This document shows, in pieces, positions 47,201 to 55,372 of a stretch of 64,000 bases of DNA. The stretch comes from Plecoglossus altivelis (lineage: Eukaryota > Chordata > Actinopteri > Osmeriformes > Plecoglossidae). Each line of letters opens with the position of its first letter. Position 1 is the first letter of the stretch. A model generated the notes under the pieces. It saw only the letters and a program-made list of their open reading frames with translations. It was not told where the DNA came from and ran no database searches. The stretch covers positions 12,704,694 to 12,768,693 of the forward strand of contig BROE01000018.1 of NCBI GenBank assembly GCA_036571765.1. Reading direction: 5' to 3'. The translations under genes were made by a program, and so were the position numbers.

Positions 47201-49538
47201 TTAGCCATCAGTCACTCCTTGTCACTGCACTGATTTGTCACATGACAGGGAGCTAACTAGTGCACAAAATAAATTAAGAACAAAGCTTTTGTGGTGCTCC
47301 TTTAGGTGGTTACTCCTAACTTTTTAAAGGTAAGTTTTATCACCAACTAAAAAGTTCACAAACAATAAATACATTTAGATTAATCTGCTCATTTGTCAGT
47401 GGTCATCTTACAAAATATGTGGCATACAAATGTATGCATATGTTAAACTAGATCATGTTTTCAATGTTCAGGTATGAATATGTACAGAACATCAGTCATG
47501 TATATGGAGATATACATGACTGTATATGAAGATATACATGACTGATATACACTCAGCTAAAGGATTATTAGGAACACCATACTAATACTGTGTTTGACCC
47601 TCTTTCGCCTTCAGAACTGCCTTAATTCTATGTGGCATTGATTCAACAAGGTGAAAGCATTCTTTAGAAATCTTGGCCCATATTTATAGGATAGCATCTT
47701 GCAGTTGATGGAGATTTGTTGGATGCACATCCAGGGCACGAGGCTCCCGTTCCACCACATCCCAAAGATGCTCTATTGGGTTGAGATCTGGTGACTGTGG
47801 GGGCCATTTTAGTACAGTGAACTCATCGTCATGTTCAAGAAACCAATTTGAAATGATTCAAGCTTTGTGACATGGTGCATTATCCAGCTGGAAGTAGCCA
47901 TCAGAGGATGGGTACATGGTGGTCATAAAGGGATAGACATTGTCAGAAACAACGCTCAGGTAGGCCGTGGCATTTAAACAATGCCCAATTGGCACTAAGG
48001 GGCTTAAAGCGTGCCAAGAAAACATCCCCCACACCATTACACCACCACCACCAGCCTGCACAGTGGTAACAAGGCATGATGGATCCACGTTCTCATTCTG
48101 TTTACGCCAAATTCTGACTCTACCATCTGAATGTCTCAACAGAAATCGAGACTCATCAGACCAGGGAACATTTTTCCAGTCTTTAACTGTCCAATTTTGG
48201 TGAGCTCGTGCAAAATGTAGCTTGAATCAGTCGGCCCATTCTCCTCTGACCTCTAGCATCAAACAAGGCATTTTCGCCCACAGGACTACCGCATACTGGA
48301 TGTTTTTCCCTTATCACACCATTCTTTGTAAACCCTAGAAACAGTTGTGCATGAAAATCCCAGGAACTGAGCAGATTGTGAAATACTCAGACCAGCCTGT
48401 CTGGCACCAACAACCATGCCACGCTCAAAATTGCTTAAATCTCCTTTCTTTCCCATTCTGACATTCAGTTTGGAGTTCAGGAGATTGTCTTGACCAGGAC
48501 CACACCCCTAAATGCATTGAAGCAACTGCCATGTGATCGGTTGATTAGATAATTGCATTAATGAGAAATTGAAGAGGTGTTCCTAATAATTCTTTAGGTG
48601 AGTGTACATGACACGAGTATCTAAACAGGACTTTGAATATTTACTTAAACATCTGAATGTAAGATAATGTACCATCTTAGGCCTAACTTTAATGAAACCT
48701 GACATAGTCAGTATTATTTGCAGTGTTGTGCTGCTGTGTTAAGAGATTATAATACATTGATAGCATATAGTACAATGTTACAAGAGCACCCTAAGGACAA
48801 CTTTCAAAGCATTTCTTTCATTTTCTTCCACGTAGTCCCCATTAAACTCACCTCAAGACCTGCATCTGTTATAGTGGACCTCTTCAGGCTGACTGACTTT
48901 ACGCCTTTCTTTGACAGTGGGTAGTTGTCGATGAACTCGCATATGTCCAGATCTGACACTCCCACAAGGCAGAAGGCCTGGAAGCCCCTAAGGGCAAATG
49001 CTTGCAGGCTGACAAACTCCTTTTCCCCACTGGGCAGCATGGCATACAGCTCCTTAGCATGGAGGATGGGCGTTACACCATCCCAGAACTTGGGTTGGTA
49101 AAGAACCTTCCTCCAGGTCTTACACACCTGGGCCAGTATGCACTTCTCAGCCGTGGTGAAGTACCACAGCAGCCGGTTTAGAAGTTTCTCGTCCAGAACC
49201 AGCTGGCGCTCCAGGAGCAGGGGCTTGGTTAAGCTGGGGGCCAGCTGGCACAGATGGGAGGGCTTGAGCCCCATCAGGGGGCTACTGACATCCAGGTCAG
49301 CACCCGGGAGCGAGACAGCAGTAGGGGGCAAAGGGTTAAGGGGGTCAAGATGATGATAGGGCATGGAGGAGGGTGGGGGCAGGTTGGAGGACACTGAGGA
49401 GGACTGGCACAGGCGGTTCTTGGCAGCGGGTGTACCCTTAGTGATGCTGGCGCTGCCCAAGCCATTAGGTTGGGGGGGTAGTTTGACCATGCCGTTTCGA
49501 GTCATGCAGGGAGACTTGAGCTCGCTGGGGCTGGACAT
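35133..49538 (-). CDS. FBXL16: FBXL16, F-box and leucine-rich repeat protein 16 (six coding exons)
   Basis: Exons, in coding order: 49538-48852, 46684-46442, 44559-44294, 41791-41707, 36468-36405 and 35281-35133. They join to 497 codons plus stop, slightly longer than the human protein (479 residues as I recall). Residues 1-110 are a Pro/Ser-rich low-complexity region. About 114-158 is the F-box (LDEKLLNRLLWYF, VCKTWRKVLYQPKFW). From about 190 to the end are leucine-rich repeats with the LSLSGCSKITDDGVEL pattern. F-box proteins usually bring substrates to SCF ubiquitin ligases. Mammalian FBXL16 is brain-enriched and reported to bind PP2A and to behave atypically as an SCF subunit; that is literature knowledge. 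All splice sites are GT/AG. No frame damage is seen, so the gene should be functional. The 5' untranslated exon(s) and promoter were not identified. Confidence 0.97.
36405..36468 (-). CDS. FBXL16: FBXL16 coding exon 5 (64-bp micro-exon)
   Basis: Only 64 bases, so no long ORF marks it. It encodes VQDFGLQHLFGMRSLRLLSL then Ala, plus one base of a split Gly codon. Acceptor is gtacag and donor gtattc. Sequence and phase join exon 4 (phase 0) to exon 6 (starting two bases of GGC) exactly, which supports the call beyond similarity alone. Confidence 0.94.
36469..37669. other. FBXL16 intron 4, no further feature
   Basis: AT-rich intron sequence between exon 5 and the dispersed repeat. Nothing recognisable. 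Confidence 0.5.
37670..38330 (+). repeat. Dispersed repeat B, copy 1
   Basis: Shares long stretches with 42140-42905 in the same orientation, for example gcaaagttcagtaactggat, tttaagaggagattaatttg and tgatgtggcccatat. The copy ends abruptly at about 38330, where an older LINE fragment begins. Non-coding. Family not identified. Confidence 0.85.
38330..38785 (-). mobile_element. Older LINE fragment (Rex1-like), 3' half
   Basis: The minus strand (38546-38337) reads MVRLISRRHVFSYRDEVKWL, then NNLVLNTTKEHMTDIQPQSI and a FLCITIWEDLT end, the region after the catalytic ADD box of a LINE reverse transcriptase. It is more decayed and distinct from the neighbouring 38786-41090 element. Its upstream part appears to resume at 41095-41460, so a younger LINE seems to sit inside it. 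Confidence 0.7.
38786..41090 (-). mobile_element. Younger non-LTR retrotransposon, L2/CR1/Rex1 group
   Basis: Read on the minus strand: a linker (41034-40383) with AQKLPTPPNDQALCLSPGDV-type sequence, then reverse transcriptase (40395-39529) with DYRPIALTPIIMKFFEKLV, LFIDFSSAFNTI (motif A) and FADDTTVVGLIS (motif C), then the C-terminal domain (39524-39207) with LLPSGRRFWSIRARS. The 3' end near 38790 has an aataaagcacaacttgaact tail. Only a few frameshifts break it, so it is recent. The apurinic-type endonuclease is missing at the 5' end. Confidence 0.9.
39529..40395 (-). pseudogene. LINE reverse transcriptase domain (288 codons)
   Basis: The longest uninterrupted TE frame in the window. It covers reverse transcriptase fingers to thumb: DYRPIALTP, RILFIDFSSAFNTI, a LSTGAPQVCVLSPLLFTL stretch (where PQG is usual, here PQV), and KFADDTTVVGLI. 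The PQG to PQV change and the lack of endonuclease argue against activity. It joins the C-terminal frame below 39524 through a frameshift. Confidence 0.88.
41090..41470 (-). mobile_element. Older LINE fragment, upstream half
   Basis: The minus strand reads PWMTKEAKCLLRERNMSFRSG and ARANLKKCIQWAK, then an NNTRQMWLGIWHI frame. This is the conserved linker before reverse transcriptase in Rex1-type ORF2. A different family member from the adjacent younger LINE, consistent with the fragment at 38330-38785. Confidence 0.7.
41663..41698. repeat. (TG)n/(CG)n microsatellite at the exon 4 donor
   Basis: 36 bases of alternating purine-pyrimidine repeats, with a gcgcgcgc core. On the gene's strand it is a CA-rich tract beginning 8 bases past the exon 4 donor. 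Alternating GC/GT tracts can form Z-DNA, and CA tracts bind hnRNP L-type splicing factors; both are family knowledge, not shown here. Confidence 0.95.
41707..41791 (-). CDS. FBXL16: FBXL16 coding exon 4
   Basis: 85 bases. The first base completes the split Arg codon, then 28 codons follow, CVRITDTGLGYLSTM ... LRSLYLRWCCQ. Acceptor tttacag, donor gtactg. The donor departs from GTRAGT, and a 36-bp CA/CG-rich tract starts 8 bases into the intron. Flanked on both sides, several kilobases apart, by two copies of one dispersed repeat in the same orientation. Confidence 0.95.
42140..42905 (+). repeat. Dispersed repeat B, copy 2
   Basis: Direct copy of 37670-38330, about 4.5 kb away. It extends further right, through cattttgtattgcatctc-type and atggcctgtggcac-type words to a gaagaaaaataagaagaatg tail and three hairpin-like units. 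It lies in FBXL16 intron 3. Confidence 0.85.
42935..43092. repeat. Three hairpin-like units with (ATA)n between
   Basis: Three copies of acaatag followed by near-palindromic ttccctcctaccggaggaac or a variant (ttattcctacagaaggaat) start near 42940, 43006 and 43060, with an ataata tract at about 42966-42990. Part of the 3' end of repeat B. Confidence 0.75.
43226..43264 (-). repeat. 39-bp copy of the FBXL16 exon 3/donor junction
   Basis: Bases 43226-43264 are identical to 44283-44321, which cover the last 28 bases of exon 3 and the first 11 of intron 3, in the same orientation. Upstream and downstream sequences do not match. The copy retains a good donor (gtgagc), so it could act as a decoy splice site. 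Confidence 0.92.
43350..44130 (+). pseudogene. hAT transposase relic (GTF2IRD2/EPM2AIP1-like family)
   Basis: Reading plus-strand frames at about 43550-43700 gives KYLFTEVKDKAAC, then VCGEQVAVL and a NLNRHYRNIHAGKNKNL stretch, interrupted by stops. This matches the BED-like zinc finger region at the start of a hAT transposase family seen again, on the other strand, at 60622-62158. The right end near 44070-44130 (tttggcccaccacaatagtc) is like a worn hAT terminus. No clear target duplication. Confidence 0.6.
44294..44559 (-). CDS. FBXL16: FBXL16 coding exon 3
   Basis: 266 bases, starting phase 0 with GYTTHTLRLHSCWEITN and ending two bases into an Arg codon (LVLDR). Acceptor is catcaag and donor gtgagc. 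It encodes about 88 residues of leucine-rich repeats. The last 28 bases and the donor are duplicated 1057 bases away in the following intron (43226-43264). Confidence 0.96.
45000..46320 (-). mobile_element. LINE relic in FBXL16 intron 2
   Basis: On the minus strand an endonuclease-end stretch reads SYTYVSEAWHTTSWLDHCVC at about 46270-46200. Reverse transcriptase follows: FFGASKAFDRVNH at about 45280-45240 (where DASKAFDRVNH is usual; the catalytic Asp position is changed), then RVPPYLIHILHYWDSRQTLQ and NRQGGMLSHVLYYYMD at 45220-45050. Many stops. It lies in the same orientation as FBXL16. The clade is not assigned. Confidence 0.75.
46442..46684 (-). CDS. FBXL16: FBXL16 coding exon 2
   Basis: 81 codons, phase 0 at both ends, starting VMLEQMQGLMHLELSGC and ending AYFTAKQ. 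Acceptor ctctgcag and donor gtaagc. It encodes three leucine-rich repeat units including LSVSDCINVADDAI. The frame stays open into both introns, so a raw ORF here overstates the exon. Confidence 0.96.
46685..47547. other. FBXL16 intron 1, left part
   Basis: AT-rich intron sequence. A small direct repeat, atatacatgactgtatatg-type, occurs at about 47505-47545 next to the Tc1 insertion site. Confidence 0.5.
47548..48606 (-). mobile_element. Tc1/mariner element in FBXL16 intron 1
   Basis: The element spans 47550-48604 with inverted ends CACTCAGCTAAAGGATTATT and, reversed, CACTCACCTAAAGAATTATT, and TA on both flanks. The ends agree at about 90%. It holds a single transposase gene on the minus strand. 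It is about 1055 bp, close to a full-length element of its type. Confidence 0.92.
47590..48456 (-). pseudogene. Tc1/mariner transposase, nearly full length but broken
   Basis: A start at 48456 gives MGKKGDLSNFERGMVVGARQ, then SISQSAQFLGFS (helix-turn-helix). After stops near 48200-48300 come FRLLLRHSDGRVRIWRKQN-type sequence, then VMVWGMFSWH and FQLDNAPCHKA (second catalytic Asp). A TGA right after CHKA interrupts the last part, which continues NWFLEHDDEF and SPDLNPIEHLWD (third catalytic Glu region). All blocks of a DDE transposase are present but separated by a few stops or shifts. Confidence 0.85.
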
Positions 49539-49554
49539 GTTCAACATTGGGAAC
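48852..49554 (-). CDS. FBXL16: FBXL16 first coding exon
   Basis: Encodes residues 1-229 and ends phase 0 (CTTGAG followed by gtgagt). An acceptor (tctctccag) lies at 49555-49563, so at least one non-coding exon lies upstream. Two Met codons are possible, 49547 (MLNMSSP) and 49538 (MSSPSEL). I chose the second because the known vertebrate proteins begin MSSP. It holds the Pro/Ser-rich N-terminus, the F-box and the first leucine-rich segment (FCLVGVSDLDICEFIDNY). Confidence 0.96.
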
Positions 49555-50228
49555 CTGGAGAGAGATGTTGAATAGACAGAAAGAGATAATGTATGGCGGA
49601 TACAAACAATGTATATAGGGTGACTTAAGAGATGTTTAGCAAAGCAGACAGGTGTGAGACAGTATAATGACAATTTCAAATATTTGGAGCAGACCGCTAC
49701 TTTCCAGCCAATTCTGTTCCAGCAAACCTATTCCAACCAATGGCCTCAAGCAAGGCAAGATTTTTTCATTAGATTTTTTGTGAAGCCATTGTCAATCAAA
49801 CTTTTATAGGAGGACAGCATGCATGTTCAGGCAATAGTTGGGGGCACAGCTTCTCCAATTTTATAAAATTAATATTTTTTAAACAAATCGTATTTGGTGA
49901 AGCTTTAATATGTCAAACTGGTAGCTAATGATTATCCAAGTGTCTTGTTATTCTAAAACATAAATGTAGTATGATCTTTGAAAAAGTAACTCTTTATTAG
50001 CAAGCGATAGCAAGTTGTTTTCTTTGCAACCTAACAGTGTGGTCTGAGTCTAAACCTCAGTTTCCATCTCTGGATAGGCTACTGCTCACATGCATATTAG
50101 ATTGTAGCGATTATCAAGTCACTAACGTAAATAAAAACAAAACTTCAAACACAAATGTTGTTGGCTGTCGACGCTCCTATTACTTCTATAGGCTTGGTGG
50201 CCCCACTGCCATTAGCCTAGTTGCCCAT
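49555..50228. other. Upstream intron of FBXL16; no further feature
   Basis: Follows the acceptor of the first coding exon, so it is intron. The non-coding first exon(s) lie further right and could not be placed. Confidence 0.45.
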
Positions 50229-51532
50229 TACAGTTTTTCTCAATTGTTTACACACAAATTCTGGTACTTGAGACAAAATGACCACAACATGTAACTCATT
50301 CACCAAGCCCCTAAACCAATTCTGCTAAACTGCAAGCACAGTTCCTGCTTTACACTCAAATTGCAGTTCTAAAACACACTTTTTTCAAAACACTACACAC
50401 AATTCTCTGCTTTTGGCACAATTTTCATGCAGAAAATATCTTGTTTTCACAAGGAACACACTTCCATTCAAATATGCACACTGACTCATCACAAGCGCAA
50501 ACACCCGTCACACAGTTTTACAATTAGCAATCAGAGCTTTAGCATAAAAGGGCAATACGTGAGCTCTTCTGTTTTGGAGCAATGGATGCCAACATTGGAA
50601 ACAGGCAGAGCCAGAGGAGAGAGAGTAAAGAGGAGGAGGACGGGGAGGACGAGGAAGGCCAAGGACCATAATCTCTGATGAGATCCGAGCCACTTTGGTT
50701 GATCATGTGGTCAACCATGGTCTAACAACATCCATCATCCGGACTTTCCGAAATGAGAATAGGTAAGAAATCGACTCTCTCTAGAAAATTGCAGTACTGC
50801 ATATCAATACAGTATTCAATGAGTACAGTAGTACAGTATTACCTGTGGACTGTTCTGTAGGACTGTAAAATACTGTAAAGTATGTTTCAAGTATTTAGGA
50901 AATGTATACCTACTTTGTATTTACAGTACTGTACTATTTGTTTGGCAGAACTGAAAGATTACCAACTCAAGGTGGTCGGGAACATGTTCTGTCTCTTGAA
51001 CAGGAACATTCTTCTGTTGTTTTGTATGTAGTGTATGTGCAACTTTGTGTTGGTTAGGAATGGGATGTACACTGTGTACATTGTTTTTGCAGGAAAAATA
51101 AAATACTATTTTACAGTGTATTTGTGTGTTCTGAGTATAAAAACAATATTCTCAAATATTTCACAACACACTTATGTTTGTACTGTCTGTAGTAAGTGTA
51201 ACACTGGAAACACACAAACTGTACACTGTAACACTGTAACACACAAAAAAGGGCCTAAGTCATTATGATAAATGGAGAAGAAGTGTTTTACATTCATCAT
51301 AGTGTTTTACATTGAGCACATCAGTGTTCAGTTGGTTCTTATAAATGTCTATACATATGATGGTTTGTGTGTGTCATTTGAAAACAAATTGTTTTAAATT
51401 TAAAGTTTCATTTTGCAGGAGAATTGAGGGGTTTTGCCCATTGTGTGTGTTTTTGCGGGATTTGTGAGTAGAGTTCTGAGAATATGAGGCAAGCTTTCAG
51501 AAAACGTGTGTAAACAATTGAGAAAAACTGTA
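50229..51532 (+). mobile_element. IS630/Tc1-mariner-type element with intron-split transposase start
   Basis: The element spans 50231-51530 with 25-bp or longer perfect inverted ends (CAGTTTTTCTCAATTGTTTA...) and TA on both sides. On the plus strand a start region at 50580-50760 encodes an Arg/Gly-rich leader (RRTGRTRK), then ISDEIRATLVDHVVNHGL and SIIRTFRNEN. Coding resumes at 50949 with TERLPTQGGREHVLSLEQEH. The rest of the transposase is missing. Confidence 0.88.
50582..51005 (+). pseudogene. Mariner-type transposase N-terminus, apparently spliced
   Basis: Two coding blocks, about 50582-50761 and 50949-51005, are separated by 187 bases that begin gtaaga after GAGAATAG and end tttgtttggcag before AACTGAAAG. 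Joined in phase they read FRNENRTERLPTQGG with no break. A small frame slip near 50600-50670 is also needed. The catalytic domain is absent. Splicing is inferred from the boundary signals and continuity of protein sequence. Confidence 0.7.
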
Positions 51533-53223
51533 ATATTACGTAACATTTACTGTCAAATTAGGCTTGAGCTGCACCTAGCGGCCAGCACACGTTTTTTCCC
51601 TCTCCTCCAATGTTGCTTTCGACAAGCTATGGTTTAAATAGCCTACTATTGTTTCCGCAGTAAACAATCCATGAGGACATTTTGTGTTGATATATTATCG
51701 TTTCACTATGCGACACCCCCTTAAAGCTACAGTATCGCTGAAATAGATATATTCAGTCGACTGCTTTGTGCTAGCCTATATATCAAAGGAAGCATCACTG
51801 TTATTATGTAATTATTAAGGATTTTGTTGTCTACATTAGTAGCTAACAGGTAACTTGGTCAACTCTGGTTATTTTCCCATGAACAAAGCTGGGTACCCTT
51901 ATGTTGATAATATGACACGAACATTTTTGAACAGACGTACACAATACACATTATTCCAGTAGGTTATTTTTAGCTCACTATTCTGTCATGATTCTGGCGG
52001 TTTGGCCTATGGGCCACGGTATAATGACAAATCTGATGAATTGTCACAATTTATGGCACGGATGACACATACACAGTGGTTTCAGCGATGTGGACCTATC
52101 TATAGCCCGAGACAATAGGCTTATCTACAACATGAACACGACAATTACTTACAAATTGCATGGACAGGGTAGCAGCTCTAGCAAGCAGGGATGCTCACAC
52201 CGCACAGCAAAACAAAACAAAAGACCCGAGCCTTGTAGGCTATGGTCTGAATCCGCATTGAACTCCTTACCTTTAAACACAAACGTTACGGTTTCCAGTG
52301 TGTCGCCTCGTATCCAAATGAAATAGGGCTTTATATTTACAGCATCGCCATGACATCAGCATCCGTGGGTAATGGCGGAGGAAAGGATGTTGTCAAATTG
52401 TTGTGGTGCGAGTCTGATAACGTGCACTAGGTTACAGCGTTGAATGCGACGATAAAAGGAGAAATGCTGTCATTACTGTGTTTCTAATTGGGAACATGGT
52501 CTTCCCATATCCCCTCATTTCCGCAATGTCAGCGAATTGAACAATCTAAGAGCCGCCAGACAGAGCAAATCACAAATAGAAGCCGGCACAGGCCTTACCA
52601 GCCAACCTTGCATCAGCGAAACGAAACAGACAAACACAGAGGGAGCCTGCGGTTGCCTTTTCTTCTAACACCGCCTTTCTTCTTTGGCATACCCTTTCAA
52701 CCCGAACTGTGACGATGGCAGAGATACAAACAAATTGTGAACACAGTACATTGAGTGTAGCTTTATATTTACTTTAGTTTTTAAAATGCAACAACGTTCA
52801 TGGAATTGTCTGGAAAACCAATAATATACTAGCTAAAGAACCAATTGGTTTCAGTCTCCCTGGTGTATCAAAGCTTTTAAAAAAATCTTGCCTTACATTC
52901 TTTCACATTCCAAACGGTTAACTTGAACATTATACGAATGTTGTTGTTTTTCCTTCAGTTGCATAGTAGCCTACACTCCTGCCCATGCAGTCACACAAAG
53001 TGCAATACTAAAGGCAATTGTTGGTATTATGTTTCCAAGCCCACAGGCTCCATGACCCAAAATATCTCCCTTGCAGCTCAGAAAAAGTGTGTCATGTGAT
53101 GGCATTGAAACATGCATTCTCTCACTTTAGAAGAATAAATGATGAAATTACATTGTGAGGCTTTAGTGAGAGACAAAAAAGAAACAGAGGATGTGGCATG
53201 AGAAAAGAAGGACTTTATTAATA
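51533..53223. other. No recognisable gene; possible upstream region of FBXL16
   Basis: Short frames only. Around 52330-52720 the sequence is less AT-rich with some CpG, which could mark a promoter or non-coding first exon, but no core element can be defended. Confidence 0.35.
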
Positions 53224-53228
53224 TGTAT

Positions 53229-53271
<43 letters not shown>

Positions 53272-53272
53272 G
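53224..53272. repeat. (TG)n(AG)n microsatellite
   Basis: About 14 TG units followed by about 10 AG units. The minus-strand frame of Ser/Leu/His/Thr repeats here is an artefact. Confidence 0.96.
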
Positions 53273-53809
53273 GTCTTCAATTTCAAGTTCAGCACCAATG
53301 ACAGCACAAAATGGCTCACAATGGACCACCCACCCAAGAGAAAGAAGTAGATGCAGTTAAGAAGCCCAGGGAACAGTCCAGTGGCCCACATGCTTATTGC
53401 CATCATGTCCACTTTCGTTCTCCAAATAAAACCCACACCAGCAGTGCTTTCCAGCAGTCACAGCAATATGGAACCTTCTGTAAGATTATTTTGAGGTTTT
53501 ATTGATAGACATAGATTGATCCGAAAATACTGGACATGAAACGTAAGCAGTTAGAAGTTTTAACAAACATACACATATACATTGTCTTCAGCGATAATGC
53601 ACACACAACATAGTCATTGACTGAGAGAAGTGGTTTAGGCCACCTACTGTACAATTCATCTTGGACCCTGTAGTTACAAGCCAAAGATAAGTGTAGACTC
53701 CCACAATCTATCTTTTTCTGGAATCTTTTATCATAACCAATTACCCTAGCTGTCTACAAAGGGTCCTTGGAAGAAGTACAGTACATACAAGGATATCGCT
53801 AGGCCATTT
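53273..53809. other. No recognisable feature
   Basis: Unique sequence before the LINE. Nothing supported. Confidence 0.45.
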
Positions 53810-55372
53810 GTAATGGGGACTGTGTGAGGCCACCATGTGTTGGCGTGTTGCCGAGAACAGGTTGTATCGGCCTATGGGCCGAGTAACAGTGCAGAGTACC
53901 CGGCCTTCTTGGAGTCCCTGGGAGGGGTACTGGACAGTGCACCGACCGGGGAGGGACTTCAACGCCCACGTGGGCAACGACAATGACACCTGGAGAGGAG
54001 TGATTGGGAAGAGCGGCCCCCCCCGATCTGAACCCAAGTGGTGTTTTGTTATTGGACTTCTGTGCTAGTCACAGTTTGTCCATAACGAACACCATGTTTG
54101 AGTACAAGGGCGTCCATCAGTGCACATGGCACCAGGAAGCCCTTGGCCGAAGGTAATTGATCGACTTTGTTGTCATGTCCTCTGACCTGAGGTCGCGCGT
54201 CTCTGACACTAGAGTAAGGAGAGGGGCGGAGCTGTCAACCGATCACCACCTGGTCGTGAGCTGCATCCGCTGGTGGAGGAGGAAGCCAGACAGATCCGGC
54301 AGGCCCAAGCGTATTGTAAGGGTCTGTTGGGAATGTCTAGCCGAGCCCTCTGTCAGCAGGGTCTTCAACTCGCACCTCCGGGAGAGTTTCTCACAGATCC
54401 CTAGGGGGACTGGGGACATTGAGTCTGAGTGGACCATGTTCTCCACCTCCCTTGACGATGCGGCGGCCCGGAGCTGTGGTCGTAAGGTCTCTGGTGCCTG
54501 TCGCGGCGGCAATCCCCGAACCTGGTGGTGGACACCGGAAGTAATGGATGCTGTCAAACTGAAGGAGTCCTATCGAGCCGGGTTGGCTTGTTGGACACCT
54601 GAGACAGTTGACGGGTATAGGCAGGCCAAGTGTGCCGCAGCTCGGATTATCGCGAAGGCAAAACTTCGTGTCTGGGAGGAATTTGGGGAGGCCATGGAGA
54701 AGGACTACCAGACGGCCTCTAGGAATAGCTGGGAGAATTTCTAGGCACAGCCAGGGGCCGGAGGGTGTCTGGTACGGGGAGCACAGGATCTCATCTCTGC
54801 TATTCGCAGATGATGTTGTCCTGATGGCTCCGTCAGGCCGTGACCTACAGCATGCACTAGAGCGGTTTGCAGCCGAGTGTGAAGTGGCCGGGATGGGAAT
54901 TAGCACCTCCAAATCCGAGGCCATGGTTCTCAACCAGAAAAAGGAGGCTTGCTCCCTTTGGGTGGGTGGGAAGTCCTTGTTTTCAAGTGTAGGAGTTCAA
55001 GTGTCTCGGGGTCTTGTTCACGAGTGAGGGAAGGACGGAATGTGAGATTGACAGGTGGATCGGTGCAGAGGCTGCAGTAATGAGGTCTCTGTACCTGGCA
55101 ATTGTGGTGGAGAAGAAGCTGAGCCGGAAGGCAAAGCTCTCGATTTACCGGTCAATCTACGTTCCTACTCTCACCTATGGTCATGAACTTTGAGTAATGA
55201 CCGAAAGGACAAGTTCCTCCACAGGGTGGCCAGGCGCTCCCTTAGAGATAGGGTGAGGAGCTAAGTCACACGGGAGGAGCTCTGAGTAGTGCCGCTGCTC
55301 CTCTACGTCGAGAGGAGCCACTTGAGGTGGCTCGGGCATTTGTTTTGGGTGACTCCTGGACGGGTGATGGTA
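53810..55372 (+). mobile_element. RTE-like non-LTR retrotransposon with internal deletion
   Basis: The plus strand encodes the end of an apurinic-type endonuclease (RDFNAHVGNDNDTWRGVIG at about 53950; STDHHLVVS at about 54235), a linker ORF to 54744, then jumps to the catalytic end of reverse transcriptase (ISSLLFADDVVLMA, about 54789-54830), EIDRWIGAEAAVMRSLYLAI and SIYRSIYVPTLTYGHEL near 55140-55190. Most of the reverse transcriptase palm and fingers are deleted. The clade is not certain. Confidence 0.85.
54157..54744 (+). pseudogene. LINE endonuclease end and linker ORF (195 codons)
   Basis: An uninterrupted frame starting MIDFVVMSSDLRSRVSDTRV and containing ELSTDHHLVVSCIRWW, the conserved SDH-like end of an apurinic endonuclease, then a basic linker (RWWRRKPDRSGRPKRIVRVC) and an Ala/Lys-rich helix (AKCAAARIIAKAKLRVWEEF). 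It ends at the deletion junction. Because it is long and GC-rich it can be mistaken for a host gene. Confidence 0.82.

Noticed and set aside
49138..49575. Frames opposite FBXL16 coding exon 1
   Set aside because: Shadows of a well-supported exon on the other strand.
52350..52720. CpG-containing stretch as the FBXL16 promoter and first exon
   Set aside because: Position is plausible but no core promoter, transcript or donor site can be defended, so it is not called.
53218..53436. Frame with Ser/Leu and His/Thr repeats
   Set aside because: Produced by the (TG)n(AG)n microsatellite, not a gene.
54243..54933. Long minus-strand frames opposite the LINE ORF
   Set aside because: GC-rich shadows of the plus-strand endonuclease/linker frame; Pro/Arg-rich with no domain.
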